DNA from: Sitta carolinensis
Lineage: Eukaryota > Chordata > Aves > Passeriformes > Sittidae
NCBI GenBank assembly: GCA_032173965.1
Contig: CM063290.1
Span: forward strand, 4,663,501 to 4,727,500
Length of the DNA stretch: 64,000 bases
Reading direction: 5' to 3'
The notes below the pieces were generated by a model, which worked only from the letters and a program-made list of their open reading frames with translations, was not told where the DNA came from and searched no databases. How positions within the stretch are numbered: the stretch's first letter is position 1; each line of letters begins with the position of its first letter. Shown one piece after another: positions 13,401-24,285 of the stretch. A program made the translations under genes and the position numbers.

Positions 13401-16400
13401 CCTGCAGCTCAGTATCCCTGCACCAAGCATGTGGCATTTGACAGAACTAAAGCATAACTTCTGGAAAGAGGAATGTCTTTAAATGACTTTAAAGATGGTA
13501 GAAAATTTATCCCATCCTTCAAAATCAGGATTTTGGTCCTGTGTACATCCTGTCCCCTAAGAGAGGTGTTCTTCTCCAAAAGCATGTTTGGCTAGCAGCA
13601 GGTTTTGGTGGCAATCTCCTCGTTTTTGTGTGGCTTACTGCTCACAGAGCTGCCCTGGGTGCTCTGTAGACTGCAGTCAATCGAGGTATCCCTTAACAGG
13701 GTGATCCTCATTAAAGCTTTGAACACAAGGAAGGTTGTGCAGATCTCATATGGAGCAGGCCATGAAGTGCTGATCTGTTTGAGTTCATGGGCAGTGGTCC
13801 TGAAGAACTGTAACATTCTAGATTTAAAGTACCCCAACATGCTTGCCAGCATTCTAGATATTTATCTGTGTATTTTCCACGTTGAAGGTGTACATTTAAT
13901 TTGGTGTTTGATTTAATTCTGATGGATTCTAAAGATAATGATTCAAACTTGCCACGACTGGTGTGAACTCGGATTGGCATCTTTAAGAAATTAAATGAAC
14001 AAATAAAATGTTGACATCCAAGTGCCTCGTGGATGAGCTCATTCTGTACTGTTTTTGGGTACAGATTGATTTATGAATGAAGTTTCAAATTAGTTTATGA
14101 AATTCGTGAATTGGTTGTGATCCACCCAGTGGCCATGCTCCAGATGTCCTTGCTGAATCTAGCACATTAATTTTCAGTGAAATAAGGGTCGTTTGGGGAT
14201 TTTTTTTAAAGTAAATGGAAATTACTTGCATATTACCATATAAACTCTTACAGTAGAAGTGTAACAGAATGAGGGTGGTTGTTTCTTTAACTGGATCTCA
14301 CAAAATACAAATACAATTTATCTGTGCACAAATAATATGCCTTTATCCTTAGAGTGTTATACTAAATTCCACTGGAGAAAAATGAGACAACATGGAGCAG
14401 TGTGATGTACTTTGAATATGTGAATAATCTCTAGTTACTACAGTGATATTTGCACTGGAAAACAAATAACATTTAAAATGGCATTCCCAAAATGTGGCAA
14501 GCAATGAGGGAGGCAGTTTTATTGTGTATGAGTAATGTTAACCCAGACTGCCCTAAAAGATCATCACCTACCTCATGTAGCAATTAAACTCCCTAAAATA
14601 TAGGAAAAAACCCACACAGAACTATGCTATAATAGTATTGTTATTGAGGTGGCATGCTACACCAGCAAGCACAAAAAATACCAGCAAAAGACAACTTACC
14701 TACTAACTGTTAGAAAAAAAATCCCACAAAATAATGAAAGTTTATCTCAAGGTGCCAAATGCCCAGAGATATTTGTTTTCTCTAAATATAAAGTGCTAAA
14801 ATTAGTAATTGCAATTACATTTAATATTCCAGTTGCATCTAGAGACCTCAATAGGGATTAGGATTTTGTTGATTCTTGGCACTGAAGTAGAGACAGTTTA
14901 GCAGAGTGTTTCCAGATGAACTTATGAATTTTGTGACAAATGGTTTTAAGCAGATACAAAGAATTGCAGATTTCATTTTAAAATAGCAAAGTTGAACCTC
15001 TCTGCTAAGCTATGTTTTTTTTTTTTTCATTAATGGATCAAAACTGATTTTATCTGTCTTTGAACTGAGTGTTGTCTCCCAGAATGGCACTACTACAATC
15101 TACCCACTGCAGATTTTACAGATCAAGGGATATCTCCAGTCTATAGCTACCTAATTCATATAATGCATAAATCAAATTACCAGCTTTGATTTGTTAAGAA
15201 CAGAATAGTCTATTTAAAGATTGTGTGTACATCAGAAATGTACATGTACATCAATAATTCCTAGTTTAGAGAGAAAATGCCCTGTAGGATTGGGAAATAA
15301 AGTGGGTTTTGCAAGGTCCCCTGTGTTTTTGTGTTCATTTGTAATGTATGCACATGGAATAACAAGAATGCTGTCAGTGTTCATGGCCTGGGAGGAAAAA
15401 AATAAAAGATGTTAGTGTCTTGGCTTTTTGACTGAAGTAATTTGGAAGGCTGGCTCATCCTTTGAGTTGGACTAGTTGGTGGTTGTAGGTTCCTCCCAGC
15501 TGAAATTTTCTATTCTGTCCCTTCCTCTCTGGCTTCTCTCAGTCCTGTTGATATTTTATAGCTTCATCCAGCAGAGTAATTTCATCAAAAAAGTCTTTGA
15601 CAGGACTCTGAGCTTTCCTCCCTGCTTTATAGATGATAGTTCAGGAAGCTGAATCCTAATAATTTTAAATATGGTTTACATTATGTGCTGCTCAGTGTAC
15701 AAGCTTTCTGTCTAAATCTGTTCCTTAATATGTTCATCTTTCACCAGAGCACAGAAGGCACATGTAGCTGGTCTAGATGCAGAGATCAGAGCTTGGAGTT
15801 GGCTTTGAGGCTTGGACTAGTTAAAGCCGCGATGAAAACCTCTTACTTCAGGATGTAGGAACTTGCTCTGTCAATTAAGTTCCAGCATAATCCGAGTTGG
15901 GGAGTTAAATCCAGCATTTCTGTGCACAGGCCTAGATAAGTAGTTCTGTTTTTCAAATATGTGCTAAATGGAAAAGGATTTTCCTCTTTTCCAGGTTTCA
16001 GAGAGTGCAGGTTTGAGACCTGGCAGCAGGATAAGAGATGCTGTGGAGCAGAATAACAGAAATGGGAAGCCTGAAAATGCAGCAGTTGAAAGGATGTGAT
16101 AGTCTAAATCTCTGAGGTTCAGCTGTCTTTTGAGGACTCTGTAAAGTCTTTGAAATTTAAAGCTGGCAGCTGACAAATTGCTAGTGGAAGTCGTAAATTG
16201 TGAGGGTAGAATCAAGTATGTTAAGCCAAACAATTACTATTTCGGTTACTAAGCAAGCAACATATTTTAAATGTGAAATGTTACAAGTGAATGAATTAAC
16301 TTTCTATAGAAAACTGTCTTGTCTGTAGAGGCCAGCCAAGCCACAGAAATTGTGTGTCCCTGGTCACAGCCATTAGCTGACAGGCGTAAATGCACATAAC

Positions 16401-17795
16401 CCGAGGGCTCACATGGCCTGGGGGAGGAACTGGGTCAGCTCCTCCTGGGGGTGTTTCCCCCTGTGATACCTTGCTCAGCTGATGCCTGAGGCAGGAGCTG
16501 GTGTTTGCTGGAGCAGTTCTGCTGTGGGCACTGCCCCTGGGCAGGGCTGGTCCTGTGTGATACAGGCAGCACAAACAGCCAAGTGCCTGTGCCATTCCTC
16601 TGCTCCAGGGTACAGATTTTCCTTTGTGGTTTAGAATAAAGACTCTGGGATGTGATGAGAGCCACTGGAGTGTGGGCAATGCACAACAGAATCTCTTCTG
16701 CTGGTGCTGCTGGGGGGTGGATAATTCCAGCTGATGCTGAGAGTGGCAGCATCTTCCAGCAGGTGCCTTTGGTGCACGTTCTCTTAACTCATACAACATA
16801 TTCATCACAGATACTGCTCCATCTGCATGCCATCAGTCACTTTAGAGAAAATGGGGGTTTTAGCAACCTGTTTGTTGTATGAAATTAAATTATGCTTCCT
16901 TCATGCTTTTCTACCTCGTGCATGCCAGCATACAGAGTCAAAGGAATAGTAATCGTTCTTACGTGGTTGTATTTTTTAATTTAAGAAATGGCAGAAGTTT
17001 TTTGAACGAGCTTCAAGAAAAGCTTGGTTCCTAAGTCTGGATTGAAATTTGGCTGGTGACTGTTCTTCAGAAAGACAACTCTGGAAAAATTATAACCTGA
17101 AAAACATTTTTCAGCCTAAGCACATTTCCACCTTCCTACATCTGTTTTTACATGCTTTGACTGTGGTGTTAGGGGCCAAGTTATGCATATCCCAGAGCTG
17201 ATTTGTGTGGCTGTATAGACCAGCTCTGTAACAGGAACAAACCCTCTGCCCTATGCTTTGTCCTGAGCAGTACCTGTAATGAACAGAGCAGCTCCTTTGC
17301 AAATGTAGGCCAGCACAGCAGGTTCCTGCAGAGTACATGTCCGTGTGCACATACACAGCCTCTCCACAGCAGCAGTGCCAGCTGCTTTCCTAAGTGTTAC
17401 TAACTCCATTTTCAGGGCGCTGTCAAAATCCGTGGTAGAAATTTTATGGGCAGAATGTGAGGTCAGTCCCAATGAGTGCTCTTATTTTGGTGCTTTGTGT
17501 TTCTTTTTCAATTGTTTTCCTCCCTAAATGCAGGTTATTTATTCTGTCCCTTAACCCACATAGTTATCACCAGCAGCAGTTCAGCTCCCAGTGATTAGTG
17601 TGGATATCTGAGTCTCCAGGAAAAGCCACATCACCACCGCGGTTTTTTCTGCCGCTATTAATTTTAGAATTGTGTTTCTTCACGAAGCTAAACCCAAGGA
17701 CCAGCTGTTTCCCAGTGGGAGGGCAAGCTGTAAACAGTGCTGTTTTAGAGGTGTGCCTGGTTGAGATGCTGCCTAACGTGCTCCTTTCTCTGCAG
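10447..17795 (+). other. FNDC3B: Intron A-B, 7.3 kb
   Basis: U2-type GT-AG intron with donor GTATGC and acceptor CTCTGCAG after a good pyrimidine tract. No coding exon, RNA gene or recognisable transposon was found. The largest chance frame is a minus-strand 170-codon frame at 16296-16808, which has no recognisable domain and no homologue I know. The rest is ordinary AT-rich intron with short T runs (for example 15017-15028). Confidence 0.85.
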
Positions 17796-18039
17796 GTGAT
17801 AGAAGACAGCACGGGCGTGCGGAGGGTGGTGGTGACGCCGCAGTCCCCGGAGTGTTTCCCTCCCAGCTACCCCTCGGCCATCTCACCAACCCATCACCTG
17901 CCCCCCTACCTGACACACCACCCCCATTTCATCCACAACTCCCACACAGCGTTTTACCCTCCTGTCACTGGACCTGGGGACATGCCACCACAGTTTTTCC
18001 CACAGCATCATCTGCCCCCAACAATATATGGAGAACAAG
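17796..18039 (+). CDS. FNDC3B: FNDC3B exon B, Pro/His-rich N-terminal region (residues about 89-170)
   Basis: The exon starts VIEDSTGVRRVVVTPQSPEC, continues through a Pro/Ser/Tyr/His-rich stretch (PTHHLPPYLTHHPHFIHNSH) and ends PQHHLPPTIYGEQ plus one base. Its 244 nt leave phase 1. The acceptor is TGCAG and the donor AAG|GTGAGC. It is low in charge and rich in Pro and His, so predicted to be unstructured; FNDC3 proteins have such a region before the FN3 array. The VIEDSTGVRR opening separates FNDC3B from FNDC3A, which in memory reads VIEDNGVRRV. The frame stays open into the intron to 18140, so its stop-to-stop frame is longer than the exon. Confidence 0.95.
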
Positions 18040-18961
18040 GTGAGCTGGGAGGAAGGGACTGGGACTGGCCTTTCACACCTGTGTACAGCAAGATTTCAGG
18101 GCTGGGGGAGCCAAGAGCAGGAATCAGGTGGAGGACTTAGAGTGGCTTTATTACATGGATGAAGCTTATTTTAATATCCTGAGTGCAGGATTCTGGATAC
18201 CCAGAATATCCATTTTTATTTTGCCAACAAAGAAAAAACTGTTATGGGCATGATATTTTCAAGGTTCACATTCAAAGTGAAGCCCAAAAAAGAGGATTGA
18301 ATTATAGAAAGAAATCAGGAAATACTGTGATCCCTGCAAGCTGACCTGCCTTATCAAGAGTCATCCTTGGAGGGGGAAGTGGGGATTGTATTTAATGAAG
18401 TGTATCTGAAAAGTGTACATGATATTTATGATAATTCTTAAAGTTTTTTTAGATACTTTTAATTCCCAAACCTTCTACTTCATGTTGCACTTCTCTCCTT
18501 AGGCAGCACAACTGACACAATTGTTAAGTCTATTTATACTGGGAAATTAAGTTGCATGCAATCCAGGGTTGGCAATTTGAAACCAACACATCTCAGCTTG
18601 TTCTGTCCAGTCAGGCCCTGAGGAAGAAAATGCTAAATTGCTCTGAACTTATGAAGGCTTTTCCCAAAAGATCAGTTCCCTCTGGATTTTTGCTTGAAAT
18701 CTGTGTCCCCGAAACTTTAATATATAAAAGGAGGGGAAACGCATCACCCTAATAGTGGTATTTTACACACTCATGCAAAGTAAAATTCTGTCAAAGGAGC
18801 ACAGTTAATACAAAATCATTACAAAAAAGGGTTTTCTTTTAAAAATCTCTGGGAGGAGTAATTTCATTTGGAGATGGCCAGGAATTTGGTTTTCTGGGGG
18901 GAAAAACCCCTCAGTGATTTCTGTTGTTCCGAGTTAACACGGGTGAACCGTCCTGTTTCAG
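18040..18961 (+). other. FNDC3B: Intron B-C, 0.9 kb
   Basis: GT-AG intron with donor GTGAGC and acceptor TTTCAG. The pyrimidine tract before exon C is short and interrupted by AACACGGGTGAACCG, so this is one of the weaker acceptors of the gene by eye. No repeat or other gene was seen. Confidence 0.85.
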
Positions 18962-19246
18962 AAATCATACCACTATATGGGATGTCCAGCTACATCACCA
19001 GGGAAGATCAGTACAGCAAACCACAGCACAAAAAACTCAAAGACAGGCAGATTGACCGCCAGAACCGCCTGAACAGCCCTCCCTCCTCCCTCTACAAGAG
19101 CCATATAGGCAGCTGCACGACGGTGTACAATGGGTATGCCAAGAGCCACAACGGGGCGAGCAGCGGCGGCGGGGGAGCCCCGGCCCTGAAGAAACCGGAG
19201 CGCAGAGCGAGGAGCAGCCCCAAGTCAAATGAGCAAGACCCACATG
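18962..19246 (+). CDS. FNDC3B: FNDC3B exon C, basic linker (residues about 170-265)
   Basis: The first two bases complete a Glu codon and the exon reads (E)IIPLYGMSSYITREDQYSK, then a strongly basic segment (KKLKDRQIDRQNRLNSPPSS), a Gly/Ser-rich stretch (GASSGGGGAPALKKPERRAR) and SSPKSNEQDPH plus one base. It is 285 nt with phase 1 at both ends, so it can be skipped in frame; exon D also begins with AA, so a B-D junction would still encode Glu. The glycine run is GC- and CpG-rich (around 19153-19190) and differs from the human linker as I recall it, as expected for a disordered segment. The donor is CATG|GTAAAA. Beyond the donor the frame stays open to a stop at 19399-19401. Confidence 0.95.
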
Positions 19247-21404
19247 GTAAAAAAAGAGGGCTTTATTTATTTTTGATTCCTTTTTATTGCACCTTTCTGG
19301 CTTGTGACCTCCTCTGTATGGATCCAGTGGCCGTGCCAAGAAACACTCCCACCCACGCGTTAACACGGTGTGAACTTAAATGCAAACGCTGGGTTTGCTA
19401 GGCTGTGTTTGTTTTGTAAGGTGAACCCAGTGCCTCCTCACCTTTTGTGACTGCTCCCTTGGTAGATGCACCATCGTTCTCTTTTTATCTGTTGGAAGCA
19501 GAAATGTGTTTTATGGGCGAGGTGTTGGTTTTATTTTGCTTCTCTGAGAGGCATCTCGGCAATTCACAAAAATCTTCACGGGCAATTAAGCTATAACCAA
19601 AATCTGACTGCTAGGAACCACTACTTTGCATATCCTGGGTTAACCTGGTAAAGTTATTAGAAAGTTTAGAGGTGATGACTGAAAAACCAAGGGTTTTTTA
19701 ATACAAAAATTTAGTGAAAGTAAGATTAGTTGAAAACAAAACTGAGAAGAAATTTCTTAGTGTTAGCCATTGGAAATAGAGGTCAAATAAATCTGGCTAC
19801 TTTTGAAATAATTTTCTTTGGCATTTTCAGAGACTGGCCATTTAAAAATTTAAAACTTTAGATGAACAACCCAGTGTTTTACTGTAATCAAATCTCATTT
19901 ATCACAAGCCTTTCTGCACACAGGCAGTTAGACCTAAACTTAGTTTAGTAACTTGTTATAATCCCTTATACCTACCTGCCTTTCTTCTCTTTGCTTGTCT
20001 CTTTGCTGACTGCTACAGCAGCAGCTGCCTGAACAAACTTTGATGTAGTCACCAAAGCAGCAAGTCCAGGATATTCATAATGTAGCACACTCTGAAATAT
20101 CTTGAGTTAATTTATGCATGAAGTATAGCTCTTCCATTATCTCTCTATGGTGTATATTTATAGGGCTCTGTACTTTTACATGTGAGACATAACTAAAATA
20201 AATAGTTATGAAAATTAACTGTATCAATAGCCAAAGAGGGGGAAAAAATGCTGCTGGCATGGTAAGGAATGAGGATTTGCAGACGTGCTTCAGGGTCTTT
20301 AGAATTAGCAAGGAGCTGTATTTGGGAATGCTGTAAGCCAAGAAAATGAATCACTGCATTAGACTTTCTAGTTATTTCTTGCCAGTCAGCTTATGCAGAC
20401 TTTAGTATTCTTATTTATGTTTAGGTGTTTATTTGAGGTGGAATACATGAGGTGTTTGAGGTTTCCAGACCTGGAAAAAAGTAGAGTCTTACAATATCAG
20501 TTCAGTGGGTACTGAGTCAACCTGGCTGATCACTTCTGAAATAATCTAGAAATCATTTAAAAGCATCTTGTCTAAGGGTTTCCTGCAGTCCTTGTGTTTG
20601 TCTGATTCCTTGCCTTGGACTGGTCTGCTGTGCTGCAGCTGAGGAGCACGAGCACTTTTAGAATGCCAAGAAAATTAGTGGAGTCAAGGCTACAGCACGT
20701 CCAGACTTGTCAGCCAGAGAGTGCCTTCAGACTGGGAGCAGCCAGGGATGGAGTCCTCCCCCAGCTGTGGAAAAGTCCCTGACAGGAGGCTGTGCAAATC
20801 AACATCCCTGTCCCACCCTCCTGCCTTTTACAATTAGGTTCTGCATCTGCACCCAGAAGTGGCAGCCCTGGAGGCATGTCAAGCCCTCTGCAGCAAGACC
20901 ATGGCCAAAGCAGAAATGGGAGAATTGTTTTCATATTAAAAGAAAAAAAAGAAAGTACTGTGGGCTCAAATGTGATGTTTTTGACATTAGTGTGTTAGGA
21001 TAGTCATACATGTAAGCTTACATGCAAATTTCTGCAGAAAGGTCACAGAGGTTGTTTATAGACTCTCATCAAGCAGCTTCCTAAAATAAGTTCCTGCTTG
21101 GTATTTACAAGCTTCTAATCATATCTGTCCCTTAATATTTACCTCCTGTGTTTCTTCTTTAATTATTTGGGGTGAGTGTTAACAGCAGTCTGGGCACAGT
21201 TGCTAATTTGATTTATGCTGCCAAGATGACAGTTTTTTAGAATAGACAGGAAAAAAAAAAGTGTCAGAATCAACAAGTAGCAAAGGGTTTAAACTTGAAG
21301 TTTTTGTGGATGTGTACCTTTTCAAGCCTGCTAATAGTTAAAAACTTGATGGTGCTCTGTTGCTGCTTCCAAAACTGCAGAATAGCCTGGAAAACCTATT
21401 TTTA

Positions 21405-21446
21405 GATACATAAATATATAAAAATGTGTGTATATATATGTATAAA
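21405..21446. repeat. TA/TG-rich microsatellite
   Basis: Short imperfect run of TA and TG dinucleotides (TGTGTATATATATGTATA). Simple repeat within intron C-D. Confidence 0.6.
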
Positions 21447-22181
21447 ACTTGTAGAGCAGTCTTTATTTAGAAAACCACTTAACCAAAAAACTCTTTAGGA
21501 GGGAAGTAGGAATGTATGAATTTGCAGTAGAACTTGGAGTAAGGTGAAGGAGAGCTGGAGCTGAGGGCTTTGTTTGCGTGAGTTTTTTAATTGGGATTGT
21601 GATCTGCTTCATAGCCTGTCATTTCCTGCCTGGCTGTGGGGAGTGTGTGCTCCTGCAGTGGAGCTGGCTTCTTTGGGGGGCTTGGATGATGGAGCAGCCC
21701 CGGGATCCAGCTGCTGGCAAGGGAGAGGGCTTTGGGAGCCCCGGACACAGCTGGAGCAGGACTTGCCCAGCCTCAGCTGTGGCTGCTGCCGAGAGCAGCC
21801 TGTGTCAGAGCACAGTGCACAGCTGACAGGGATTGCTGTCCTTGGGCACTGGGCTGCCTGAAGCCAAGGTTGGGAGCTGCCTCAGCGCTGGAAGCGTGGG
21901 AGGGAGCTCGCCAGGGACACCTCTCCCAGCAGTCCTGGCTGCTCCTGAGAGGCAATTGGAGTGTCTGCTTTAATCAGCAGAGGAGGATGATCCACACAGG
22001 GACATTGGTGACAGGGAAGATGGGAGTTTCTGTTCTTGGATCTGCTGCCCCTGGGCTTAAGGTGCTACTTGTCCTGCTCCTTGTGATTCCTCTGAGGGGG
22101 GTGTTGCTCCTTCCTCAGCACACAGTTATTGCAGTGCTGCAGGAGCAGGAAGGGGGCTGGAACCCATTCCTTGTCAACACA

Positions 22182-22519
22182 GACTGAGAGGGCTGAGCCT
22201 GGAGAAGGGGGGAGAGGTTAGAGCCCCTAAAGAGGCTACAAGAGAGTTGGAGAGGGGCTTTTGACAAGGGCAAATGGCTTTAAACTGAAAAAGGGCAAGG
22301 TTTGATGGGATTTTGGGAAGGAGGTCTTCCCTGTGAGGGTGGGGAGGCCCTGGCACAAGTTGTCCAGAGCAGCTGTGGCTGCCCCATCCCTGGCAGTGTC
22401 CAAGGCCAGTTGGACAGGCTTGGAGCAGCCTGGGACAGTGGAAGGTGTCCCTGTCCGTGGAAAGGGCTGGAAGAAGACAACCTTTAAGGTCCAACCCAAA
22501 CCATTCTGGGATCATGGAG
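22182..22519 (+). mobile_element. CR1 LINE fragment, 3' end, sense orientation
   Basis: The sequence follows the bird CR1 3' region in order: GCTGAGCCTGGAGAAG, then GGGGCTTTTGACAAGGGCA, ATGAGGGTGG-like and TGCCCCATCCCTGG motifs, GAAGGTGTCCCTGTCC, and finally AAGGTCCAACCCAAACCATT followed by CTGGGATCATGGAG in place of the usual ATTCTATG octamers. It is 5'-truncated, as is typical for CR1. No coding capacity remains apart from chance frames. It lies in intron C-D in the same orientation as FNDC3B. Confidence 0.9.
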
Positions 22520-23908
22520 TAATATTGAAGAAAATCAGTGTACAATGCAAGGACAACTCAACCCTTTTCCCTGAAAAATCACAGGTACCTGTGATATTTA
22601 AGTTAAAAATGTATTTTTCCATCCAAATCTATTCTCATTTCATATATTATACCCATGAAATTTGACTAAGTGCTCAAGGAAAATTCTGCCATGTATCAAT
22701 AACTTTCAGCTTCCTTCCAATATTAAAAGAAGAAAGGGTTCCTCAAAAATCTGCTTCACCACTGCTAGAAGAAATGGGGTTATAGATCATCAGTTCTGAA
22801 TGTGATCAGTACTGAAATTAAGTAAATTGCTCTGGAGTACTTCTGTTCAGTCAGCTCTCCAGTTATGGTTCCAGCCTTTGCACCTCTGTGCTCTGTATAG
22901 CATGATAGTACAATAAAAATATAGTTGGTGCTTCTATATAATGCACCCTTATCCTAGGGTGGTTCTACAACATAACAACACCCTCTTCTTCCTAGGAAAT
23001 TTATGGTTTCAGATTGGGATTTAAGTGCAATTCTGACCTTTTCCATTGAATGCATCATGCTGTGTTGGGCGGTGCACTTGTAAATAAAGATTTCTAGTTA
23101 TGTTGGAAATAGGCTGTTTTAAGGCAAAAAAAAAAAAAAAAAGGAAACTGCTTATAATTGACTGAAAATTCTGAAAATTTAGCAGTTCTTCTGAGTGTTT
23201 CTGGTAGGATGATGGATGGTGTCTTGTACAGGTAGAAGACATGGAGGTATGATACTGGGATTCTGATTTAAAATCCATATTGGAGCTTTTCCACAGAGCT
23301 GTTTTAAAATCTGCATGGGAGAGGAGGAGCAGGCTTGGGTTTTGTTGGGTTTTTTTTTTGTAAAGGAGCCTTGCCATGTAAAAAGAGCTGTGAGCGGAAA
23401 TCCTGTCCCATTCATGCTGTCCTTTATGAATTTCAGTCTGAGTCACTTCCTTCTCATGCACTCAGTGGCTCCCTTCTTGGTCATGCAGTGATCTGGTAGT
23501 TCAAGGAGTTCTGTGTGTGGCTGCAAGTACTGTGGGAACATAAGCAGTTTTGAGCATTCTGACAATGCTTTTGCCTGTTTCCTTATAAAACATCTATCTT
23601 TTTTTCTCCTCTCTTAAAATAAGATAATTTTTTTTTTTTTTTTTTTTAATCCTTATTGAAGTTTGAAGAGCTTAAGGCAGGCAGAACTAAAACACTTCAA
23701 ATGGGTAAAAGTGGGAAGCAGGCGATGGATTGTTGCGTGCATCCTGTGCTGGAGCTGGGAGCCAGAACAAACAGACCCAGCCTGGGCAGGGAGGTGGCTC
23801 CGGGCCAGTCGCGTGCACCTTTGTGAAAGTTAAAGACGTTTTTGTTCTCATTTGAGAAGATCTGGCTTTAGATCTGTGGCCCTTCTAGCCCAGGAGTGTG
23901 ATGAAGAC

Positions 23909-24285
23909 CACAGAGTCACCAGGTTGGAAGAGATATCCAAGATCGAGTCCAGCCCATGCCCTAACACCTCAACTAGACCCTGGCACCGAGTGCCACAGCC
24001 AGTCTGTGTTTAAACACATCCAGGGATGGTGACTCCACCACCTCCCCAGGCAAACCATTCCAGTACTTTATTATTCTTTCCGTGAAAAACTTTTTCCTAA
24101 TATCCAGCCTTTATTTCCCTCGGTGCATGTTAAGGCTGTGTCCTCTGGTTCTGTCAGTGCTGCCTGGAGAAAGAGTCCAACCCCCCCTGAGCACAGCCCC
24201 TCTCAGGGAGCTGTAGAGAGTGATAAGGTCACCCCTGAGTCTCTTTTTCTTCAGGCTACACAAGCTCAGCTGATGCTGAACAGGA
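23909..24285 (-). mobile_element. CR1 LINE fragment, 3' end, antisense orientation
   Basis: On the minus strand the order is CAGCCTGGAGAAG-like (AGCCTGAAGAAAAAGAGAC), CTCTCTACAGCTCCCTGAGA, a block matching CR1 ATATTAGGAAAAAGTTTTTC, GGTTTGCCTGGGGAGGTGG, TCACCATCCCTGGATGTG and TCTTCCAACCTGGTGACTCT. The wording at the 3' end (TTGGAAGAGATATCCAAGAT on the plus strand) differs from the copies at 22182 and 61711, so it belongs to another CR1 subfamily. The upstream limit near 24285 is approximate; 24286-24420 may be flanking DNA. Confidence 0.88.

Noticed and set aside
16296..16808. Minus-strand open frame of 170 codons in intron A-B
   Set aside because: The composition is Ser/Pro/His/Cys-rich like translated noncoding DNA, with no motif and overlapping frames on both strands. 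Not supported as a gene.
17598..18140. Single 180-codon frame covering exon B as if it were an unspliced gene
   Set aside because: The conserved protein begins at the TGCAG acceptor and ends at the GTGAGC donor; the residues on either side are intronic read-through.
22182..24285. The two oppositely oriented CR1 copies as a long hairpin-forming inverted pair
   Set aside because: They belong to different CR1 subfamilies with limited complementarity, and both lie within one intron without enclosing an exon.
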